Origin: Gemmobacter aquaticus
GTDB taxonomy: Bacteria; Pseudomonadota; Alphaproteobacteria; Rhodobacterales; Rhodobacteraceae
Length of the DNA: 64,000 nt
Direction of reading: 5' to 3'
Assembly (NCBI RefSeq): GCF_007859075.1
Contig: NZ_VOAK01000011.1
Coordinates: 1,364,001 to 1,428,000, forward strand
In this document: piece by piece, positions 46,748 through 54,515 of the stretch
How positions within the stretch are numbered: position 1 is the stretch's first letter
Layout: every line of letters starts with the position of its first letter
Made by a program: the position numbers and the translations under genes
The notes under the pieces: model-generated
The model's input: only the letters and a program-made list of their open reading frames with translations
What the model was told of the DNA's origin: nothing
Database searches by the model: none

Positions 46748-47950
46748 ATGTATCGCGTCTCGACCTTCATCCGGAATTTCGCAATCGCACTGGCTATCGG
46801 CAGCCTCGTTGCGACGATTTGGGTGAACCTCTCGCCGGAAAGTTACTACGACGTGATGGAGGCGCGGCTTTTCACGCTGTCCGCCCCCAACTGGATCATG
46901 CCTGACCATGCACGGATCACGCTGATCTCGGTCACATCCCAATTGCTGATGGCGCTCTTCTTCTTTCTGCTGGGCAAGGAATTGTGGGAGGCCACGATGC
47001 TCGAGCGCGGCGCCTTGCACGGCACGCGTGGCGGGCTTCCCTTTCTGGCGAGCATCGGCGCCGCGGTCGGTGCGGTGGCCGTCTGGATCCTGGTCTCGGC
47101 ACTGATCGAGACCGCGATGGAGGCCCGGCTTGGCATCGGCTGGCAGGTTCCGATCGGCGGCGACACGATCATCGCCTATGTGATTGGCCGGCAGGTTTTT
47201 GGCCGGGGCCACCCTGCCCTGCCGCTGCTTTTGCTTATCTGCATCGGGCTTGACCTGATGGGGCTTCTGGCGCTTGCGCTGCAGGTGCCAGAAACGCCCA
47301 CGCGTCTGCTGTGGCTGCTTTTGCCGGTCCTTGCCAGTATCGGCGTCTGGTTCTTTGCCGCGCGCCACGCACAGGGCCGGACAGAGCGTGAGCGGCAAGA
47401 GGCGCTTCACCTCTGGCCCTATATGCTTGCCGGGGCGATCAGCTGGATCGGAGTTGCTGCGGCAGGACTTCCGGGCGCGCTTGGGCTTTTGCCGGTGATC
47501 CCGGCCATCCCGCATGCCCGCCGCGCCTTCGGGATGTTTGCCGAGGCCGAAGAGTTGCTGCACGACCCGCTGAACCGGTTGGCGCATCTGACCATTCGGC
47601 CGCTGATGCTGATCCTGTTCCTGTTCGGCCTGACGCGGGGCGGGATCGACCTTGGTGCCTTTGCCCCCACGACGATTGTAACGCTGGCCGCACTCTGGTT
47701 CGGAAAGCCGCTTGGTCTTTTGGCCGGGGTGCTGATCGCCACGCGGGTCTTGCGGATGCCCTTGCCGACCGGCGTCGATGCGCCTGACCTGATGCGCATC
47801 GGCCTGCTGACCGGGATTGGCTTCACCGTACCGCTGGTGGCGCTGCAGACCGCCTTGCCCGGCGGCGCCATGGCCGAGGCCGCGCGGCTTGGCCTTGCGC
47901 TCAGCCTTGTGATGATCCCGGTCGTGCTGGTGCTCTTTCGCACCCGATAG
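46748..47950 (+). CDS. NhaA-family sodium/proton antiporter homologue, divergent ion-binding site
   Basis: This roughly 400-residue polytopic membrane protein (about eleven hydrophobic segments) has the NhaA layout: LLMALFFFLLGKELWEATML, RGGLPFLASIGAAVGAVAVW, GWQVPIGGDTIIAYVIGRQV, ALWFGKPLGLLAGVLIATRV and LLTGIGFTVPLVALQTALPG. In the TM5 motif the paired Asp of NhaA (D163-D164, IIDDLGA) reads IGLDLMG, so only the second Asp is kept. The Asp equivalent to D133 and the Lys equivalent to K300 are kept. Start is uncertain: ATG 46748 or GTG 46670. Transport activity may differ from that of canonical NhaA. Confidence 0.75.
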   Translation: MYRVSTFIRNFAIALAIGSLVATIWVNLSPESYYDVMEARLFTLSAPNWIMPDHARITLISVTSQLLMALFFFLLGKELWEATMLERGALHGTRGGLPFLASIGAAVGAVAVWILVSALIETAMEARLGIGWQVPIGGDTIIAYVIGRQVFGRGHPALPLLLLICIGLDLMGLLALALQVPETPTRLLWLLLPVLASIGVWFFAARHAQGRTERERQEALHLWPYMLAGAISWIGVAAAGLPGALGLLPVIPAIPHARRAFGMFAEAEELLHDPLNRLAHLTIRPLMLILFLFGLTRGGIDLGAFAPTTIVTLAALWFGKPLGLLAGVLIATRVLRMPLPTGVDAPDLMRIGLLTGIGFTVPLVALQTALPGGAMAEAARLGLALSLVMIPVVLVLFRTR

Positions 47951-48123
47951 GACCCGGACCTGAACGGCCGAGATTGCAAAGCCCGGCGGTGCTGACATAA
48001 TCCCGCCCGGATGATCGTCGATAGTCTGGCCGGCCGCATCCCGGTGACCCGATGTTAAGGGTTTGCGACTAGGCCAGAAGAACAACGCGGCGCAAAGCAT
48101 CCCGACAAGGACTAAAAAGGCGG

Positions 48124-48783
48124 ATGATCGAGTTCGAGAATGTCAGCAAGTCCTTCTGGACGGGGACGCAGCGCAAGGTGATCCTTGACCGCGCCTCGTT
48201 CAAGGTGGAGCTGGGCAATTCGCTCGGGATCCTTGCCCGCAATGGCACTGGAAAAACCACGATCATCAACATGATGGCCGGGCTGGAAAAACCCGATGAG
48301 GGGCGCATCATCCGCACCTCGCGCGTGTCCTTCCCACTGGGCTTCATGGGCGGCGTGGTCAGCAAACTCTCTGCCACCGAAAATGCGCGCTACATTGCCC
48401 GCATCTATGACCTCGACCCCGATTATGTCGAGGCGTTCTGCCGCTGGCTCTGCGGACTGGGTGAATACTTCGACATGCCGCTCGGCACCTACAGCGCGGG
48501 CATGCGGTCGCGCTTTTCCTTTGCGCTGATGCTCGCGCTCGACCTCGACATCTATCTGATCGACGAGGGCATGCCCAGCACGACGGATGTGGAGTTCAAC
48601 CGCAAGGCTGGCGCGCTGCTGAAGGAACGGCTTGACCGCACGACGATGATCATCGTCTCGCATCAGGCATCGACGCTGGAAAAATTCTGCCGCTCGGCCG
48701 CGGTCTTGCGCAACGGGCAGCTTTACATGTTTGAAACCCTGGAAGAAGCGAAGCGCCTTTATGACTACGAAGCTCACCGCTAG
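48124..48783 (+). CDS. kpsT: Capsule polysaccharide export ATPase (KpsT/CtrD type)
   Basis: This 219-residue ABC ATPase drives capsular polysaccharide export. Walker A is LGILARNGTGKTTIINMMAG, signature YSAGMRSRFSFALMLALDLD, Walker B IYLIDEGMPSTTDVEFNRKA and the switch His is in MIIVSHQASTL. SFWTGTQRKVILDRASFKVE at the N-terminus matches the KpsT/CtrD subgroup. The next gene is the KpsE-like coprotein, overlapping by 23 bases. A KpsM permease gene, usually adjacent, is not in the window. Confidence 0.9.
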   Translation: MIEFENVSKSFWTGTQRKVILDRASFKVELGNSLGILARNGTGKTTIINMMAGLEKPDEGRIIRTSRVSFPLGFMGGVVSKLSATENARYIARIYDLDPDYVEAFCRWLCGLGEYFDMPLGTYSAGMRSRFSFALMLALDLDIYLIDEGMPSTTDVEFNRKAGALLKERLDRTTMIIVSHQASTLEKFCRSAAVLRNGQLYMFETLEEAKRLYDYEAHR

Positions 48784-50371
48784 CAGGTTCCGCCTGCGCC
48801 GCAGGGATGCAACCGGAACCTCGGTGCCGCCGCAAGCCGAGGCAGGGGCGGACCTGCCCTTTGCCCCGCCAGTCGAAGACGGGTTCGGCGCGCTTGGGGC
48901 CTCGACCGACGATCTGCCGCGCGCCACGGTGACACCCCCGGCAAACGAGGCGGATCTCGATGCGATCCGCGCCGAAGGGCTGACCGCACGCCAGCTGCGC
49001 CTTGCGCGGCGGCTGGCTCAGAAGCACGATTTGCCGGCGACGTCGGATCTGGATGCGGTCCGGCTTTTGCGGGATGCGGGTATCGACCCCTTCCAGCGGA
49101 CCAGTCTGCTGGAACTGCTTCCCGGCGGCGCGACTGGCGCTGACAAGGCAACGCCAAATCTGCCCGACGTGCCGCGTGCGATTGGCGTCCCTTCAACCGA
49201 GGTCCGCGTCGAAAAGAATCACGCGCGCGAGTTGATGGAGATCCAGCGCGATCTGGTCCGGCGCAGGCGGCGGCGGTCACTGTTGCTCGCCATGCGGCTC
49301 TTTCTGTTTGTCGGATTACCAACCATCGTGGCCGGGCTTTACTACTATCGCTGGGCCACCCCGTTCTACGCCACCCACGCCGAATTCGTGATCCAGCATG
49401 CCAGCGCCGCCCCGGTCGGTGGATCGGGAATTGGGGGGCTGTTGCAGGGAACGACGCTTGCCACATCGCAGGACTCGATTGCTGTTCAGGGCTATCTGCA
49501 ATCGCGCGAGGCAATGAACCGCCTTGATGCCGACCATGGCTTCCGCGCCCATTTCGAGAACCCCGGCATCGACCGCATCCAGCGGCTTGAACCCAACGCC
49601 TCGCAAGAGGCTGCCTACAAGACCTACCGGCGCAACATCCAGATCTCTTATGACCCGTCCGAGGGGCTCGTGAAGATGGAGGTGATCGCCGCGGACCCGC
49701 AAAAGGCCACAGATTTCGCCAATGCCCTTGTGGGCTATGCCGAGGAGCAGGTCGACCATCTGACGCAGCGGATGCGGGGCGACCAGATGGAAGGCGCACT
49801 GGAGCGCTACAAAGAGGCCGAGACCAACCTGCAACAGGCGCAGCGCCGCGTGGTCGAGCTGCAGGAAAAGTTCAAGATCCTTAGCTCTGACGTCGAAGTG
49901 TCGCTGATCACCGGTCAGATCACCAATCTGGAAACCCAGTTGATCACCGAAAAGCTGTCTCTGGAACAGATGATCAGCAACCCACAGCCCAACCGCGCCC
50001 GGATGGAGCCCGTCCGTCAACGTATCGGCGTGCTTGAGGCGCAGATCGACACGTTGCGCGCCCGCCTGACGGAACAGACCGGCGACGGCGAAAGTATCGC
50101 CGTCGTCCAGAGCGAGCTTCTGACCGCACGCACCGATGTGGAAACCCGCCAGATGCTGCTGGCGCAGGCCCTGCAGGCGATGGAGGCATCGCGCACCGAG
50201 GCGAACCGGCAGACGCGGTATCTCTCGCTTTCGGTCAGCCCGATTCCGCCCGACGAGGCCGCCTACCCACGCGCGTTTGAATATACCGTGGTTGCGTTTC
50301 TCATTTTCAGCGGTATCTACCTCATGATCTCGATGACCATCGCCATCCTGCGCGAACAGGTCTCGGCTTGA
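48761..50371 (+). CDS. kpsE: Capsule export inner-membrane protein (KpsE/CtrB type)
   Basis: This 536-residue polysaccharide co-polymerase-like protein has a long N-terminal cytoplasmic region of about 170 residues with low complexity, a first membrane helix near residues 175-197 (LLLAMRLFLFVGLPTIVAGL), a periplasmic region rich in coiled coil (ALERYKEAETNLQQAQRRVV), and a C-terminal helix near 505-530 (TVVAFLIFSGIYLMISMTIA). It bridges inner membrane transporter and outer membrane in capsule export. The N-terminal extension is longer than in E. coli KpsE (about 380 residues). kdsA follows after ten bases. Confidence 0.87.
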   Translation: MTTKLTASRFRLRRRDATGTSVPPQAEAGADLPFAPPVEDGFGALGASTDDLPRATVTPPANEADLDAIRAEGLTARQLRLARRLAQKHDLPATSDLDAVRLLRDAGIDPFQRTSLLELLPGGATGADKATPNLPDVPRAIGVPSTEVRVEKNHARELMEIQRDLVRRRRRRSLLLAMRLFLFVGLPTIVAGLYYYRWATPFYATHAEFVIQHASAAPVGGSGIGGLLQGTTLATSQDSIAVQGYLQSREAMNRLDADHGFRAHFENPGIDRIQRLEPNASQEAAYKTYRRNIQISYDPSEGLVKMEVIAADPQKATDFANALVGYAEEQVDHLTQRMRGDQMEGALERYKEAETNLQQAQRRVVELQEKFKILSSDVEVSLITGQITNLETQLITEKLSLEQMISNPQPNRARMEPVRQRIGVLEAQIDTLRARLTEQTGDGESIAVVQSELLTARTDVETRQMLLAQALQAMEASRTEANRQTRYLSLSVSPIPPDEAAYPRAFEYTVVAFLIFSGIYLMISMTIAILREQVSA

Positions 50372-50381
50372 GGAGAGCTTC

Positions 50382-51212
50382 ATGAAAGAAGTGCGCATCG
50401 GCGGGCTGACCGTCAGCAACGACCACCCCCTGCTTGTGATCGCGGGCCCCTGCCAGCTGGAAAGCCTCGATCATGCGCAGATGATCGCGGGCCGCATGGC
50501 CGAGGTCTGCGCAGCCGCCGGGGCGCAATATGTCTTCAAGGCGAGCTACGACAAGGCCAACCGCACCTCCTTGAAAGGTCGGCGCGGGCTTGGGATCGAG
50601 GCTGGCCTGAAGGTGCTTGAGGCCGTGCGCGCGATGGGCATGCCGGTTCTGACCGATATCCATGACGCCGATCAGGCGCGTGAGGCCGCGAGCGTCGTCG
50701 ACGTGATCCAGATCCCCGCCTTCCTCTGTCGCCAGACCGACCTGCTGCTGGCCGCGGGCCAGACCGGCGCAGTCGTGAACATCAAGAAGGGGCAGTTCCT
50801 GGCCCCCTGGGATATGGCAAATGTCGCCGACAAGGTCGCATCGACAGGGAACGATCGCATCCTGCTGACCGAGCGTGGCGTGAGTTTTGGCTACAACACA
50901 CTGGTTGCCGACATGCGCAGCCTGCCCACGATGGCGCGGACCGGCTGGCCCATCATCATGGATGCCACCCATTCGGTCCAGCAGCCGGGCGGCCAGGGTG
51001 GCAGCTCGGGCGGGCAGCGCGAGTTTGCCCCGGTCATGGCGCGCTGTGCGGTGTCCATCGGCATCGCGGGCGTCTTCATCGAAACACATGAAGACCCTGA
51101 CAACTCTCCGTCGGACGGGCCGAACATGATCTACCTTGACCAGATGCCCGCGTTGGTCGACAGCCTGATGCAGTTTGACCGTCTCGCCAAGGCCAACCCG
51201 CTTCGCGTCTGA
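50382..51212 (+). CDS. kdsA: 2-dehydro-3-deoxyphosphooctonate aldolase (KDO-8-P synthase)
   Basis: This enzyme condenses phosphoenolpyruvate with arabinose 5-phosphate to KDO-8-phosphate for lipopolysaccharide and KDO-linked capsule. The 276-residue product has LLVIAGPCQLESLDHAQMIA, FKASYDKANRTSLKGRRG, LTDIHDADQAREAASVVDVI and GGQGGSSGGQREFAPVMARC. Its position directly after kpsTE, with an AGGAGAG site and a ten-base gap, suggests cotranscription with capsule export genes and a KDO-linked capsule. Confidence 0.96.
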   Translation: MKEVRIGGLTVSNDHPLLVIAGPCQLESLDHAQMIAGRMAEVCAAAGAQYVFKASYDKANRTSLKGRRGLGIEAGLKVLEAVRAMGMPVLTDIHDADQAREAASVVDVIQIPAFLCRQTDLLLAAGQTGAVVNIKKGQFLAPWDMANVADKVASTGNDRILLTERGVSFGYNTLVADMRSLPTMARTGWPIIMDATHSVQQPGGQGGSSGGQREFAPVMARCAVSIGIAGVFIETHEDPDNSPSDGPNMIYLDQMPALVDSLMQFDRLAKANPLRV

Positions 51213-51321
51213 GCGGTTTGGGCTTTCAACCCATGATTGACCAAAGGGGGCGTTCGCGCCTCCTATTGTTTTCAGATGGTTGCGCCCCTCCGAATGTGAA
51301 GCGCGCCGCGCGCCAGAATGC

Positions 51322-51350
51322 TTGACAAAATTAGTCAGGACGTTTAGCCC
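51322..51350 (+). promoter_or_regulatory. Iron-Rhodo-box/RirA-type operator overlapping hemophore operon promoter
   Basis: TGACAAAATTAGTCA (51323-51337) is TGA-N9-TCA with 4-bp perfect TGAC/GTCA arms, the published pattern of the iron-responsive box in Rhizobiales (RirA) and Rhodobacterales (iron-Rhodo-box). It overlaps a TTGACA -35 (51322-51327); a weak -10 follows near 51343-51350. It lies about 85 bases before the first hemophore ATG, so iron-dependent repression of 51419-55529 is likely. Which regulator (IscR, RirA or another) binds is not determined. Confidence 0.6.
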
Positions 51351-51418
51351 ACCCCCAGCAATGCAGCCCGCCTTTCCGCCAGTCAGCATGCGTTCCCTCT
51401 GACCGACAGGAAACGGAT

Positions 51419-52465
51419 ATGGCGAATACGCTTACGATCGACGCATCGGCAATGAACGGCGTCAACCTTACCACCTGGATCAACGAATACTTCGCGCAGT
51501 TCACAACTGCCTCGACCGCCTTTTATGGTGGCACCCCGGATTCCGCCTATGGCGGGACCTACTACATGAACGGCAGTCAGGTTCTGGCCACGCTGAACGA
51601 ACTGGTCGACGAAACCGCAACCCCCACCGACAGCGGCGTGCTGATCGAAGGGTCGGACATTGCCTATGACTTCATGCACTACGGCTCGTCCTACGGGCAT
51701 GGCATTTCTGGCTCGATCGACAGCCTGACCTTCGGCACCTGGATTGACGGCACCACCACCGGCACCCGCGGTATCGGGGCCGAGGGCGAGATCACTGGCT
51801 ATGACGCGAGCCTGATCATTGACGGCTTCGACGTTTCAGCCGCCGCCGGCGCGGGCACCGACACCACAACGAACGCGACCTATGAAATTTACAGCGCAAT
51901 CCGCAATCTGGATGCCGACGCACTTGAAGCCGTGATGGAGCGCTATGCACTTGAGGTGTATGGCTCTTCCGGCGACGACACGATCGACGGCTTTGCGTTT
52001 GACGACGTCTTGATCGGGGGCGCGGGCAACGACAGCCTGCTCAACAGCCAGGGCGCCGACCTGATGCTTGGCGGTCTGGGCCGCGACACCATCCTTGGCG
52101 GCTATGGCGCAGACTCGCTGCAAGGTGGTGCGGGCGCCGATCTGATCATCGGCAACCAGGGTGCTGATGTCATCCTTGGTGGCGCTGGCGCCGATACGCT
52201 TCGCGGCGGGCTGGGCATGGACACCGTCACCGGCGGCGCAGGGGCTGACACGTTCGAGATCGTGCCTGGTGGCGCGCGTGATACCATCACCGACTTCACG
52301 GTTGGCACCGATGTCCTCGACGTTTCGGCACTTGGTGTGGATTCGCTCTCGGACTTCGCCATCCGCACCAACGAAACCGGGGTGGAGCTGCGGCTCGACA
52401 CCGTGCGCATCCAGCTCGATGGCGTGTCGGCTGCCGAACTGACGAACGACATCTTCGTCTTCTGA
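51419..52465 (+). CDS. Hemophore-like HasA domain fused to RTX repeats (protein 1)
   Basis: This 348-residue protein without a classical signal peptide has three parts. Residues 1-183 resemble HasA hemophores: FYGGTPDSAYGGTYYM and the haem-site segment SDIAYDFMHYGSSYGHGISG, SIDSLTFG. Tyr83 and His94 align with Tyr75 and His83 of Serratia HasA. Residues 184-280 hold about nine RTX nonapeptides (GGAGADTLR type) that bind calcium. The last 68 residues end in DIFVF, like type I secretion signals. AGGAAA lies before the ATG. It heads an operon with the receptor and a second fusion. Haem binding and type I export are inferred. Confidence 0.85.
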   Translation: MANTLTIDASAMNGVNLTTWINEYFAQFTTASTAFYGGTPDSAYGGTYYMNGSQVLATLNELVDETATPTDSGVLIEGSDIAYDFMHYGSSYGHGISGSIDSLTFGTWIDGTTTGTRGIGAEGEITGYDASLIIDGFDVSAAAGAGTDTTTNATYEIYSAIRNLDADALEAVMERYALEVYGSSGDDTIDGFAFDDVLIGGAGNDSLLNSQGADLMLGGLGRDTILGGYGADSLQGGAGADLIIGNQGADVILGGAGADTLRGGLGMDTVTGGAGADTFEIVPGGARDTITDFTVGTDVLDVSALGVDSLSDFAIRTNETGVELRLDTVRIQLDGVSAAELTNDIFVF

Positions 52466-52522
52466 TCATGGCGCGTGCGGGCTTGGGTCCGCACGCCCTC
52501 CCCCGGAATGCCGGAGTTGTTC

Positions 52523-54487
52523 ATGCGACTTTCCCACCGCGCCCTTCTGATGATCTGCCCACTGGTTTGCGCCCTGCCCGCAATCGCGCAAGAGGCAGGG
52601 CTGGGCACCGATGCGCCCACTGTTCTGGCCGAGGTCACGCTTTACGCCGATGAGGAGGACACGTCCCCATCGCAGAGCCGGATCACCGCCACAGACCTTT
52701 CAACCCGTTTCCAGGGCGCCGGGCTGGACCGCATCCTGCGCGACATGGCGGGGGTCACGGTACAGGGCGGCACAGGCGAAGGTGGCGAGACCGCGGTCAA
52801 CATTCGCGGCCTGCAGGATCAGGGCCGTGTGGCCGTTACCATTGACGGCATGCGACAGAATTTTGCCAGATCGGGCCACGGCGCCAATGGCACCTTTGGC
52901 GTCGACACTGAAATGCTGCGCGACCTCACCGTCACCCGTGGGCCAGGTGCCGAGGTTGGCGCCTATGGCGGCGCAGTCGCCATGCGCAGCGTTGCCGCCG
53001 AGGATCTGCTGCTGGCCGGCGCGGAACATGGCGGAGAGGTCCGGCTGCGCTATGGTGACCTGCTGGCCGAACCCACGGTCCACGCGGCCTTCGCAACCAA
53101 GGTGGGAACATCCGCCGATCTGACCATCGCCGCAACGCGGACACGGACGGATGACTATACCGCGCCGGATGGGACCGAGGTTTATGCCGCGCAGGATACC
53201 GACAGCAGGCTCGCGACCTTTGGTCTTGATCTGGATGACGGCGGGCGGGCGACGTTGGGTTTCAAAACGCTCGACGAAACCTATGTGACCGGGCGCAGCG
53301 CTGGCACACCGCGCAACACAGAGCTTTCGACCGACAGCCTGTTCCTCGCCTACGCCAATGATGACGCGCTGAATGGCTGGGCGATCGACGGGCGCATCTA
53401 CGATACCGGAACCACCTTGGCCCAGCAGGGGCTTGATCCCGATACCCTGCAGCCCAACGGCGAGGACCGCAGCTATGATACCGCGACAACCGGCCTGCGC
53501 CTTGAAGGACGCAAAGAGGCCGAGATCGCCGGACGCCTGCATGACTTTACCCTGCGGCTTGAGGGGTTCCGCGATCGCGTGACCACCGATGATCCGGGCG
53601 CGGACAGCCTGACGCCGTCGGGCACGCGTGAGATCTGGTCGCTCGCCTTGACTGACCAGGTGGAAATCGGCGCCGCGCTGGTGACCTTCGGGCTTTCGGC
53701 CGACAGCTACCGGATGGACAGCGATTCAGGTGACGCACGGGGTGAGGCGCTGTCGCCGCGTATCGCGGTGGAGCTGCCGCTGGCTGCGGGCTTTTCGCTG
53801 CATGGCGCGGCGGGCTTGACCTTCCGTCCCCCAACCCTGAACGAGACGCTGGTTGACGGGATGCACCCGGAACCCGCGGATTTTCCGATCCGCCCCAATC
53901 CGGACCTTGATCCGGAACGCGCGCGCACGATGGAAATCGGCCTTGGCTATGACGGCGAAGGGGTGCTCACCGATGCCGATAGCCTGCGCGTTCGTGCGAC
54001 CATGTTCCGCAATCAGGTGAGCGATTACATCGGACTTGTCTGGACCGGCGGCATCTTCGACGGCTACTACCAGTACGACAACATCTCCCGCGTCAAGATC
54101 GACGGGATCGAGCTGGAAGCCGCCTATGAGCTGGATGGCTACTACATCTCTCTCGCCGGTCAGCACATGGACGGCACCAATCAGGACACGGGCGAGGATC
54201 TGTCGCGCGTCATGCCTGACCGTATCAGCCTGACGGCTGGCTACATCACCCCCGATGAGCGGCGCGAGTTCGGCGCACGCGTGGTCCATTCCGCAGCCAA
54301 GGAAGACGGCGACTTTGCCACCGACGCCTGGACGACCGTGGATTTGTACCTGCGTCAGGACCTGACCGAAACCGCGAGCCTGAACCTCGCACTGAACAAC
54401 ATCTTCGACGAAACCTACACCCAACACCTCGAAACCCAGCCTTCGCCAGGATTCAACGCCCAGGCCTCGCTGACGTTCCGGTTCTGA
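52523..54487 (+). CDS. TonB-dependent haem/hemophore receptor
   Basis: This 654-residue outer-membrane receptor has a signal peptide (MRLSHRALLMICPLVCALPA). A TonB-box-like LAEVTLYADEE precedes the plug (AVNIRGLQDQGRVAVTIDGM). The barrel has the haem-receptor signature: FRPP at about 434-437 (for FRAP), His448 and NPDL at 459-462 (for NPNL). A plug histidine occurs in FARSGHGANG. It ends in Phe after LTFR, as outer membrane barrels do. The ATG at 52523 follows a GGAG site; starts at 52475 and 52508 are weaker. Between two hemophore-like genes, it is best read as a HasR-like receptor; direct homology to HasR is not proven. Confidence 0.9.
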   Translation: MRLSHRALLMICPLVCALPAIAQEAGLGTDAPTVLAEVTLYADEEDTSPSQSRITATDLSTRFQGAGLDRILRDMAGVTVQGGTGEGGETAVNIRGLQDQGRVAVTIDGMRQNFARSGHGANGTFGVDTEMLRDLTVTRGPGAEVGAYGGAVAMRSVAAEDLLLAGAEHGGEVRLRYGDLLAEPTVHAAFATKVGTSADLTIAATRTRTDDYTAPDGTEVYAAQDTDSRLATFGLDLDDGGRATLGFKTLDETYVTGRSAGTPRNTELSTDSLFLAYANDDALNGWAIDGRIYDTGTTLAQQGLDPDTLQPNGEDRSYDTATTGLRLEGRKEAEIAGRLHDFTLRLEGFRDRVTTDDPGADSLTPSGTREIWSLALTDQVEIGAALVTFGLSADSYRMDSDSGDARGEALSPRIAVELPLAAGFSLHGAAGLTFRPPTLNETLVDGMHPEPADFPIRPNPDLDPERARTMEIGLGYDGEGVLTDADSLRVRATMFRNQVSDYIGLVWTGGIFDGYYQYDNISRVKIDGIELEAAYELDGYYISLAGQHMDGTNQDTGEDLSRVMPDRISLTAGYITPDERREFGARVVHSAAKEDGDFATDAWTTVDLYLRQDLTETASLNLALNNIFDETYTQHLETQPSPGFNAQASLTFRF

Positions 54488-54515
54488 CGGACGCAGTAGA
54501 CAGAAAGGACGGACC

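Noticed and set aside
51243-51275. Strong terminator after kdsA
   Set aside because: AGGGGGCG-TT-CGCGCCTCCT-like pairing is imperfect and the T-rich run is interrupted; it may work but was not strong enough to list.
51960-52290. RTX-coding repeats as a DNA repeat or CRISPR-like array
   Set aside because: The periodicity is 27 bases in frame with the GGxGxDxUx protein motif; there are no spacers, so it is coding repetition.
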